Assembly (NCBI GenBank): GCA_030550695.1
Contig: JAUQOX010000018.1
Coordinates: forward strand, 1-20,732
Reading direction: 5' to 3'
DNA: 20,732 nt
Source of the DNA: Gemmatimonadota bacterium
GTDB taxonomy: Bacteria > Gemmatimonadota > Gemmatimonadetes > Longimicrobiales > Gaopeijiaceae
How positions within the stretch are numbered: the first letter of the stretch is position 1; each line of letters opens with the position of its first letter. Made by a program: the position numbers and the translations under genes. The notes under the pieces are model-generated. The model was not told the DNA's origin and made no database searches. It worked only from the letters and a program-made list of their open reading frames with translations. This document shows, in pieces, positions 1-6,470 of this stretch.

Positions 1-155
1 ACAACGACGCCGTCATGCGCTACAACGCCCTCAGGGCCTCCTTTCCCACCAGCCTTCTGGCGCGGGCCTTCGGGTTCCACGAAGCCGAGTTCTTCGAGCT
101 CCCCGACGAAGCCCAACGGAGCGTGCCTCGGGTGGCGTTCGGAGGGGAAGGATGA
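1..155 (+). CDS. lemA: LemA family protein, C-terminal end (partial at the window's 5' edge)
   Basis: Reading from base 3, an open frame runs in from the left edge and ends at TGA 153-155, giving 50 residues. It contains the C-terminal LemA pattern: a YNALRASFP segment, then an A-x-x-F-G-F stretch (ARAFGFHEAEFFELPDEA), and a closing P-x-V-x-F. LemA proteins are small, N-terminally membrane-anchored helical-bundle proteins of uncertain function. They are often encoded next to M48 or HtpX-like proteases, as here, where the stop overlaps the next start (ATGA at 152-155). The N-terminal anchor lies outside the window. The family call rests only on this tail plus the neighbour. Confidence 0.8.
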   Translation, partial: NDAVMRYNALRASFPTSLLARAFGFHEAEFFELPDEAQRSVPRVAFGGEG

Positions 156-2095
156 GGGGCGCCGCCCCGGTCCGTTCCCCCATGGACTTTTTCGAGGCCC
201 AGGACCATGCCCGGGCCGCGTCTCGGCGGTGGGTGGCCTTGTACGTTGCGGCCGTGGTGGCCCTGATCGTGGGGGTCTACCTGGCCGTGGCCGCCGTGCT
301 GGGGTTTGTGCCGCTCTTCAGCGATGGGCCGGTGCTCGACCAAAAGCTCTTCCACCCGGAGTTGTTCGGGGCGGTGGCGCTGGCCATGGGGTTCCTCATC
401 GGGGGAGGCACCCTCTTTCGCACCGCCCAGCTCCGCCGCGGGGGCCCGGCCGTAGCCCGGCTCTTGGGGGGGCGCCCCGTGGATCCCACCACGCCCGACC
501 CTCTGGAACGCCGCCTTCTCAACGTGGTGGAGGAAATGGCCATCGCTTCGGGGCTTCCGGTGCCTGCGGTGTTTGTCCTGGACGCTGAAAAGGGCATCAA
601 CGCCTTTGCTGCAGGCCACACCGTGCACGACGCCGCGGTGGCCGTGACCCGGGGGCTCCTGGAAAACCTCAACCGCGACGAACTCCAAGGGGTGGTGGCC
701 CACGAGTTCAGCCACATCCTGAACGGCGACATGCGCCTCAACGTGCGCCTCATGGGCCTTCTTTTCGGGATCTTCCTCCTCACCGTGGTGGGGCGGGGGC
801 TGATGCGGGGAGCCGTCCGCGAGCGCCGCACCGCCCGCTCCTACAGCCGCGTCCAGGTCCAGGGGGGAGGACAGATCGCCCTGTTGGGCCTGGCCCTCGT
901 GGTGTTGGGCTACATCGGCGTGCTGGTGGGGCGCCTGATCCAAGCCGCGGTGTCGCGCCAGCGGGAGTTCCTGGCCGACGCGGCGGCGGTGGAGTTTACC
1001 CGCAACCCCGCCGGCCTGGCGGGGGCCCTCAAGAAGATCGCGGCCTGGGCCTATGGCTCCCGGCTCGCCAACCACCACGCCGAGGAGGCGAGCCACCTGT
1101 TCTTTGCGCCGGGGCTCGGGGGGGCCCTGGCGGGCCTGGTGGCCACCCACCCCCCCTTGGAAGAGCGGATCCGGCGGTTGGACCCCCATTGGGACGGGCG
1201 GCTGGAGGCGGCGCCCGGAGCATCGGGGCCGGCGACTCGTCCCGGGCCCGGCCGGGCAGACCCCCCCCGCAAGAAAGGGAGCGCCCCCCTGGACCTGGAC
1301 CCGGCTCCGCCCCCGGCGGCCCTCCCCCTTGCCGCCGCCGCCGGCACCCTGGACCCCCGCCACCTGGCCCGGGCCCGGAGCCTCCTGGACGAACTCCCCG
1401 CCGAGTTGAAGGAAGCCGTGCGGTCGCCCCACGGCGCGCTGGCCGTGGTGCTGGCGCTGTTGGGGGGAGAGGCGGGGGGGGAGGGGGGCGCCCCGGCGCC
1501 GGCTTCGGTGGCCCGCCTCGCCCCCCACCTCCGCCTCCCCCTCCTGGAGCTGGCCGCCGCGTCGTTGCGGGACCTCCCCGCCCCGGAGAAGCGGGCCCTG
1601 CCGGCCCGGCTCGCCGCCCTCATCCGGGCCGACGGACAGATCCTCCCCTTCGAGTTCGCCGCCTACCACCTGGTCCGGCGGGCCCTGGAGGCGGGGGAAG
1701 AGGCGGGGCGGGCCGCCCCCCTGGCGGGCCGGATCCCCCTGGGACGGCTGGCCGACGAGGTGTCCGTGCTCCTGTCGGCCCTGGCCTGGGCGGGAGGGGG
1801 CGGGGGCCAGGGGGCCGATCCCGCCGCTGCCCTGGCCGCCGGGGCCCGGACGTTGGGGATCCCGGTCCGCCTCCTCCCCCCCGCCTCCGTGACCCTGGAC
1901 CGGGTGGACGCGGCCCTGGACCGGCTCACCGCCACCTCCTTCGAGGCCCGCCGTCGGGTTCTGGAGGCCGCCTCCGCCGTGGTGTTCTTCGACGGCCGCG
2001 CCGAGGCGGCCGAGGTGGAACTGTGGCGGGCGGTGGCGGCGGCCTTGGGGGTGCCCCTTCCCCCTTGGATCCCTTCGGCCTCGAGCGGCCCTTGA
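152..2095 (+). CDS. M48 family membrane zinc metalloprotease with C-terminal TerB-like extension
   Basis: The 647-residue product has the M48 zinc motif HEFSH (H184, E185, H188) and a third ligand, E272, in a REFLADA segment. Hydrophobic helices lie near residues 27-52, 72-90, 200-217 and 243-267, so the protease is probably an integral inner-membrane enzyme facing the cytoplasm, as in the HtpX family. HtpX-type proteases degrade misfolded membrane proteins; the substrate here is unknown. Roughly residues 340-400 form a Pro/Ala/Gly-rich linker. After it comes a helical region whose end (RRVLEAASAVVFFDG...LGVPLPPW) resembles TerB/DjlA-like domains often found on such proteases. It makes this protein about twice the length of HtpX (about 290 residues). 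The start at 152 has a strong GGAGGGG ribosome site and overlaps the LemA stop. The familiar family start (MDFFEAQD) is at 182 but has no ribosome site, so about 10 extra residues may be real. Confidence 0.9.
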   Translation: MRGAAPVRSPMDFFEAQDHARAASRRWVALYVAAVVALIVGVYLAVAAVLGFVPLFSDGPVLDQKLFHPELFGAVALAMGFLIGGGTLFRTAQLRRGGPAVARLLGGRPVDPTTPDPLERRLLNVVEEMAIASGLPVPAVFVLDAEKGINAFAAGHTVHDAAVAVTRGLLENLNRDELQGVVAHEFSHILNGDMRLNVRLMGLLFGIFLLTVVGRGLMRGAVRERRTARSYSRVQVQGGGQIALLGLALVVLGYIGVLVGRLIQAAVSRQREFLADAAAVEFTRNPAGLAGALKKIAAWAYGSRLANHHAEEASHLFFAPGLGGALAGLVATHPPLEERIRRLDPHWDGRLEAAPGASGPATRPGPGRADPPRKKGSAPLDLDPAPPPAALPLAAAAGTLDPRHLARARSLLDELPAELKEAVRSPHGALAVVLALLGGEAGGEGGAPAPASVARLAPHLRLPLLELAAASLRDLPAPEKRALPARLAALIRADGQILPFEFAAYHLVRRALEAGEEAGRAAPLAGRIPLGRLADEVSVLLSALAWAGGGGGQGADPAAALAAGARTLGIPVRLLPPASVTLDRVDAALDRLTATSFEARRRVLEAASAVVFFDGRAEAAEVELWRAVAAALGVPLPPWIPSASSGP

Positions 2096-2110
2096 CGAGA
2101 GGAGATGTCC

Positions 2111-3781
2111 ATGGATCTGATCCCTCCACGCCGCCTTGACCTGGACCGGCTCTGCGGCGGGGCCCGCCGGGGCTCGGGGGGTGCGCCTGGTGATCGCGGG
2201 GCGCGCCGGCGCCATCCCCGGGCCCGGGGCCGGGCCCTGGCCCTGGGCTTGGCCCTGGCCTCGGTTGTCCCGGCGGCCGGTCCCCTTGGGGCCCGACAGC
2301 CGGCCCCCACGCTTCCTCCGTTTCTTCAGGCCCGAGGACAACCCGCCCCCTCCCTGCCCCCTTCCCTCCAGGCCCGCGTGGACTCCGTGTTCGCCTTCGT
2401 GGAGCCGGGGGCCCCCGGATGCGCATTAGGCGTGAGTCGAGGGGGGACCCTGATCTACGGTCGGGGCTATGGGTTGGCCAACCTGGAATGGCAGATCCCC
2501 ATTACCACCTCCACGGTGTTCGACATCGGGTCGGTGTCCAAACAGTTCACCGCGGCCGCCGTGGCCCTTCTGGAGATGGACGGGGTGCTGGCGTTGGACG
2601 ACGATGTGCGGCGCTGGATTCCCGAAATGCCCGACTACGGCGCCCCCGTGACCCTCCGCCACCTCCTCCACCACACCTCGGGGGTGCGGGACTACCTGAC
2701 CCTGCTCAACCTGGCGGGGTTCGACCTGGCCAACGTTTTCGATGAACAGGACGGGGTCCGCCTCATCACGCGTCAGCGGGCCCTGAACTTCCCCCCCGGC
2801 ACGGAATACCTCTACTCCAACTCGGGCTACCTGCTCCTGGCCCACGTGGTGCGGCGGGCCACGGGTCGCTCCTTGCGGGATTTTTTGACGGAGCGGGTGT
2901 TCCTGCCCCTGGGCATGACCCACACCTCCGTGTGGGACCGCAACACCGAGGTGTTGCCCCAACGGGCCACGGGGTATGCGCCGGTGGCCGGGGGGGGATG
3001 GCGCATCAACCACGCCTGGAACTTCCAGATGGGGGGCGACGGGCAGGTCATCACCTCGGTGGAGGACTTGGCCCGCTGGGACGCCAACTTCTACGAGCCG
3101 AAGGTAGGAGGGGTGGAGCTTCTGGAACGCCTCCATAGGCGCGGAGTGCTGGCCACAGGCGATACCATCCCTTATGCCCTGGGGCTGAGCCTGGACCGCT
3201 ACCGGGGGGTGCCCCGGGTCCAACACGGGGGATCCTGGGCGGGGTTCCGGGCCATGCTGGCCCGCTATCCGGAACAGCGTACCAGCATCATGGTGCTGTG
3301 CAACCGCTCCGACGCCAACCCCTCGGCCTACGCCGCGGCCGTGGCCGATCTGGTGCTCGCCGATGCTTTTCCGGAGCCTCCTCCGGCCCGAGCGGGAGCC
3401 GCCACCCCCTCCACCGCCGCTCCCCCTCCCCCGGCGGGGGCTGGACCGGAAACGCCGGCGCCTCCGGCCCTCACCCCGGCCCAGCTTCTGGCCTACGCCG
3501 GTTCGTACTGGAGCGACGAGATCGAGGCCTGGTTCCAGGTAGCGGTGGAGGGCGAGGTTCTGGTGCTCCGGCGCTCACCGGGGGGGGCCGGGGGGCCCTC
3601 GGCCCGGGCCCTGGCGGCCCCCGGGGTGCCCCTGCGGCCCGCGGGCCCCGACACCTTCCGGGGGCCCGCCCTCACCCTCACCTTCCTCCGGGACGGCGAA
3701 GGGGCCCCGGTGACCGCCCTCAGCGTGGAGGCGGGGCGGGTGCGGGGGATCGTGTTCCGGCGGATGGCCGGCGGGCCCTAG
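2111..3781 (+). CDS. Secreted serine hydrolase, class C beta-lactamase / PBP4-like fold
   Basis: The 556-residue product carries the three class C/DD-peptidase motifs: S141-V-S-K144 (nucleophile and base), Y235-S-N, and H372-G-G in place of KTG. Such proteins hydrolyse peptides, esters or amides in the periplasm; sequence does not give the substrate. Antibiotic resistance should not be assumed, because these housekeeping paralogues are common in environmental bacteria. An Arg-rich N-terminus followed by a hydrophobic stretch (about residues 41-60, ALALGLALASVVPAAG) suggests export with an unusually long n-region. After about residue 420 a Pro/Ala linker leads to a beta-rich C-terminal domain beginning near LAYAGSYWSDE, as in DUF3471-type tails. 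ATG 2111 is preferred over ATG 2105 because the GAGAGGAG site at 2097-2104 lies 6 bases upstream of 2111 but touches 2105. The gene follows the protease by 15 bases and is probably cotranscribed with it. Confidence 0.88.
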   Translation: MDLIPPRRLDLDRLCGGARRGSGGAPGDRGARRRHPRARGRALALGLALASVVPAAGPLGARQPAPTLPPFLQARGQPAPSLPPSLQARVDSVFAFVEPGAPGCALGVSRGGTLIYGRGYGLANLEWQIPITTSTVFDIGSVSKQFTAAAVALLEMDGVLALDDDVRRWIPEMPDYGAPVTLRHLLHHTSGVRDYLTLLNLAGFDLANVFDEQDGVRLITRQRALNFPPGTEYLYSNSGYLLLAHVVRRATGRSLRDFLTERVFLPLGMTHTSVWDRNTEVLPQRATGYAPVAGGGWRINHAWNFQMGGDGQVITSVEDLARWDANFYEPKVGGVELLERLHRRGVLATGDTIPYALGLSLDRYRGVPRVQHGGSWAGFRAMLARYPEQRTSIMVLCNRSDANPSAYAAAVADLVLADAFPEPPPARAGAATPSTAAPPPPAGAGPETPAPPALTPAQLLAYAGSYWSDEIEAWFQVAVEGEVLVLRRSPGGAGGPSARALAAPGVPLRPAGPDTFRGPALTLTFLRDGEGAPVTALSVEAGRVRGIVFRRMAGGP

Positions 3782-4341
3782 CGCCGCACGAACACCCCCA
3801 CCCGCAACGAGGTCCGGTCCAGGTTCTGTGCCTGCACCCGCCGAAGCTCGGCGCTCAAGCCCCAGCGGCCGGTGTCGGAGGCATCCACCTTGACCCCCCC
3901 GAAGACCTGGACCCCCACCACGATCCCGTCGTAGATGTCCGCAATCAGGGGATCGTCGTAGTCGTTGCTCCGGAAATGGATCCCCAGGCCGGCTCCCCCG
4001 TAGGGCACCACCGATTTCACCCGGAGGGGACGGAGGCGAAGATCGCCGCTGAAGGTCAGGTCCGAAAAGGAGCCGTCGAGCCTTTTCCGCTCCGTTTCGC
4101 TGGACAGGTAGTCCACACCCAGGACAAGGCGTAGCCTCGGCGTCCGGTAGGAACCCACATCCAGATACCCCCCCAACTCCAAGGCGCTCTTGGCTTTGGC
4201 GATGTCGGCAAAGCCGGCGAAGAGGCCTACGGAGTTCCCCTCCAGCCGCCCCGACTCTTGAGGGCTGGCCGGCACAGGGGTGAACAAAAGAACCATCATT
4301 CCCAGCAGGCTGAGGCCGACGCCACGGTGGGATCCGGTCAT
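3778..4341 (-). CDS. Outer-membrane beta-barrel protein with signal peptide
   Basis: The minus-strand start is ATG at 4341-4339, giving 187 residues. It is preceded by a GAGGGGA ribosome site five bases upstream. The first 30 or so residues form a signal peptide (hydrophobic LSLLGMMVLLFTPVPAS, likely cleaved near the Ala-Ser/Pro-Gln region). The mature part alternates polar and non-polar residues in short strands separated by loops. It includes Gly-rich segments such as VPYGGAGLGIHF and VGVQVFGGVKVD, as expected of a small porin-like or OmpW/OmpX-like barrel of about eight strands. The final residues are ...LRVGVFVRR rather than a terminal aromatic. The reading frame stays open upstream to 4596, but that part has no coding look and the signal peptide fixes the start. 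No specific function can be assigned. It is divergent from the potassium channel gene. Confidence 0.7.
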   Translation of the reverse strand: MTGSHRGVGLSLLGMMVLLFTPVPASPQESGRLEGNSVGLFAGFADIAKAKSALELGGYLDVGSYRTPRLRLVLGVDYLSSETERKRLDGSFSDLTFSGDLRLRPLRVKSVVPYGGAGLGIHFRSNDYDDPLIADIYDGIVVGVQVFGGVKVDASDTGRWGLSAELRRVQAQNLDRTSLRVGVFVRR

Positions 4342-4619
4342 AAAAATCCCCTCGGTTGAGGTTTTCAACGCCCTCTGCCCTACCCCTCCCCCGGAGAAAG
4401 GTGCCTCCCCGGGGTCGAGGGCACCAGTCGCCGGCCGCCTGTCCCGCCCCCTGCCATGGACGCGGGCCTCATGGCGCCCTATGCTCTGTGCCGTGTCGCA
4501 ACGTCCCCCGGGGGCAAACCACCCGGTCCGGGCAGGAGGCCCCCCGGCGGACAGCCGGGGCGTCTTCATGGTTGCGGCACCCGAGAGCCCCCTCACCCCC
4601 CGGTGCGAGAACCTCCGCC
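4342..4619. promoter_or_regulatory. Divergent intergenic region between the barrel gene and the channel gene
   Basis: These 278 bases separate two divergent starts, so both promoters should lie here. I see no convincing -35/-10 pair. The strip nearest the barrel gene (4342-4368) is the only AT-richer part. A GGTGCC/GGCACC inverted repeat sits at 4400-4405 and 4420-4425 around a self-complementary CCCCGGGG core. The channel gene's frame is open back to an ATG at 4356, but the extra 88 residues are Pro/Arg/Ala-rich and look like translated non-coding DNA. Confidence 0.4.
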
Positions 4620-6320
4620 ATGAAGTTTCTCATCGGCCCCTTGGGCTACTTTTTGCAGGACGTCCAGCTTCGGCGCAACGTCCTAGGCCTGCTCAAGTAC
4701 CTGACCTTCTTGGCGGCCCTGATCCTCCTGTACGCCGTCCTGTTCCATGTTCTCATGGCCCGCTTCGAAGGGCAGGAGCATTCGTGGTTTACAGGGGTGT
4801 ACTGGACCCTCACCGTCATGAGCACCCTGGGCTTCGGCGACATCACCTTCCACAGCGACGTGGGCCGGGTGTTCAGTGTGGTGGTTCTGTTGTCGGGGAT
4901 GGTGCTCCTCCTCATCGTCCTTCCCTTCCTCTTCATCCGCTTCTTTTACGCCCCCTGGCTGGAGGCCCAGCTCCGTCTGCGGGCCCCCCGGGAGGTGTCC
5001 CACGACACGCGAGGGCATGTGGTGTTCACGGCCTGGGATTCCATCGCCCGCCAGATGGCCGAACGCCTGAAGGTGGAGGGGATCCCCACCGTGGTGGTGG
5101 AAGAAGACAGCGCCCAGGCGGCGCGCCTCCATGCCGACGGGGTGGGGGTGGTGCGGGGGGAGGTGGACGACGTGCGGACCTACGAGAACCTCCGGGCCGG
5201 GGACGCCCGCCTGGTGGTCCTGAACCGCGACGACCTGACCAACACCAACGTGGCCCTCACGGTTCGGGACGTGTCGCCCACGGTTCCCATGGCGGCCATC
5301 GTGGAGGACGAGAACGCCCTGGACATCTTGGAGCTGTCGGGGTGCAGCCACACCGTCGCCCTGAAGAAGCTCCTGGGCGAGCAGCTGGCCAACCGCATCA
5401 ACGCGGGCCATGCCCAGGCCCACGTGGTGGGCCACTACGAAGACCTTCTGGTGGCCGAGTTCTCCGCCCACGACACCCCCCTTGCGGGTAAGACCCTGGC
5501 CGAAGCCCGACTGCGGGAAATCGCCGGGGTGAGCGTGGTGGGAGTATGGGAGCAGGGGGCCATGCAGGCGGCCCGGCCCGACCTGGTCCTGAGCCCCCAC
5601 TCCCTGCCGGTGGTAGCCGGCTCCCGGGAGTCCATCGAGCGCCTCAACGAGTACCTGTGGATCTACGACACCAACTGGAACCCGGTGGTGATCATCGGTG
5701 CGGGGAAGGTGGGGCTGGCGGCGGCCCGGTTCCTCAAGGATCGCGGCCTGGCCGTGCACGTGGTGGAGCGCAGTGCCGCCGGGGCCGCCCAGTTGGAGTC
5801 CCTGGCCGACCGCCTGGTGGTGGGCGACGCCGCCGACCGCGAGGTCATGCGCCGGGTGGGGATCGAGGGCGCCCCCTCCATCCTCATCACCACCAACGAC
5901 GACGCCACCAACATCTACCTCACGGCCTACTGCCGCCGGCTGAACCCCGAAGCCCAGATCGTGAGCCGCATCACCCACGACCGCAACCTGGCTTCCATGC
6001 AACGGGCCGGCGCCGACTTCACCCTGAGCTACACCACCCTGGGCGTCGAGATGCTCCATGCCCTCCTGTTCCGACGCCCCCCCATCGTCCTGGGAGAAGG
6101 GATCGAGTTCTTCCGCCTCCCCTGCCCCCCTTCCCTCCAGGGTCGGACCCTGGCCGAGGGCGCGGTGGGCCGGAAGACCGGCCTCACCATCATCGCCCTG
6201 GAAACCGACGGAGGGATGATCACCGATCCGGGACCCCGAACCGTGGTCCCCCCCCAGAGCACCCTCCTGGCCATCGGAACCCCCCTCCAGGTCCGGACCT
6301 TCCGCGAGCTGTTCGGCTAG
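4620..6320 (+). CDS. Two-TM potassium channel fused to two RCK (TrkA-N/TrkA-C) domains
   Basis: The 566-residue product begins with TM1 (about residues 20-45), a pore helix and a selectivity filter T69-L-G-F-G-D74, then TM2 (about 85-110). A first RCK-like domain spans about 125-240, and a TrkA-C-like segment (AGKTLAEARLREIAGVSVVG) lies near 285-340. A second RCK domain starts with a full nucleotide-binding motif G360-x-G-x-x-G365, and a second TrkA-C-like domain closes the protein near 490-566. It should be a ligand-gated inner-membrane K+ channel; the ligand (nucleotide or cation) is not readable. The first RCK domain has FTAWDSIA where GxGxxG is expected, so it probably does not bind nucleotide in the canonical way. 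The start at 4620 is where the recognisable protein begins, but the ribosome site there is weak, so the start is moderately certain. Confidence 0.9.
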   Translation: MKFLIGPLGYFLQDVQLRRNVLGLLKYLTFLAALILLYAVLFHVLMARFEGQEHSWFTGVYWTLTVMSTLGFGDITFHSDVGRVFSVVVLLSGMVLLLIVLPFLFIRFFYAPWLEAQLRLRAPREVSHDTRGHVVFTAWDSIARQMAERLKVEGIPTVVVEEDSAQAARLHADGVGVVRGEVDDVRTYENLRAGDARLVVLNRDDLTNTNVALTVRDVSPTVPMAAIVEDENALDILELSGCSHTVALKKLLGEQLANRINAGHAQAHVVGHYEDLLVAEFSAHDTPLAGKTLAEARLREIAGVSVVGVWEQGAMQAARPDLVLSPHSLPVVAGSRESIERLNEYLWIYDTNWNPVVIIGAGKVGLAAARFLKDRGLAVHVVERSAAGAAQLESLADRLVVGDAADREVMRRVGIEGAPSILITTNDDATNIYLTAYCRRLNPEAQIVSRITHDRNLASMQRAGADFTLSYTTLGVEMLHALLFRRPPIVLGEGIEFFRLPCPPSLQGRTLAEGAVGRKTGLTIIALETDGGMITDPGPRTVVPPQSTLLAIGTPLQVRTFRELFG

Positions 6321-6336
6321 CCCCCCGCCCTGCCTC

Positions 6337-6370
6337 GAGGTTTTTCGGTATCTCCGTAGGGGAAAACCTC
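6337..6370 (+). terminator. Candidate stem-loop terminator after the channel gene
   Basis: The arm GAGGTTTTTC (6337-6346) pairs with GGAAAACCTC (6361-6370) over 10 positions with one G-T wobble, leaving a 14-base loop. The stem starts 17 bases after the channel stop and is followed by TATTTTCC, a short and imperfect T-run. The position suits a rho-independent terminator. The stem is A/T-rich toward the loop and the T-run is broken, so it may be weak or may serve another role. Confidence 0.45.
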
Positions 6371-6470
6371 TATTTTCCGCATGGCACGGAAAACATAGTT
6401 ATTTCTTGCATAAATCCTGCGTGGTTGGGGCGAGGCGGAACGTTTCCGAACAAGGCCATGGGACCACCCT
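6371..6470 (+). promoter_or_regulatory. AT-rich leader of the hydrogenase operon with repeated CGGAA/TTCCG elements
   Basis: This is the most AT-rich place in the window: by hand count, 47 of the 80 bases from 6341 to 6420 are A or T. A perfect 7-base inverted repeat, TTTTCCG (6373-6379) and CGGAAAA (6387-6393), flanks a 7-base spacer. A second, shorter one is CGGAA (6436-6440) and TTCCG (6444-6448) with a 3-base spacer. Such elements could be operators for the regulator of the operon beginning at 6471. I cannot place a -35/-10 pair with confidence. A strong ribosome site is also missing before ATG 6471. Confidence 0.4.

Noticed and set aside
2111..3781. Antibiotic-resistance beta-lactamase (AmpC).
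   Set aside because: SxxK, YxN and HxG motifs are shared by many peptidases and esterases. The long N-terminus, HGG motif and extra C-terminal domain fit general serine hydrolases better, so resistance is not supported.
4356..4619. N-terminal extension of the potassium channel from an ATG at 4356.
   Set aside because: The 88 extra residues are Arg/Pro/Ala-rich with no domain or signal peptide. The recognisable channel begins at 4620, and the extension would overlap the promoter of the divergent barrel gene.
6382..6410. Possible sigma-54 promoter: TGGCAC at 6382-6387 and TTGCA at 6406-6410, attractive because formate-hydrogenlyase operons use sigma-54.
   Set aside because: The GG and GC elements are about 25 bases apart, against the roughly 10 required. 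No second TGGC-like element lies at the proper distance from TTGCA, and none of TTGC lies after TGGCAC at the proper distance.
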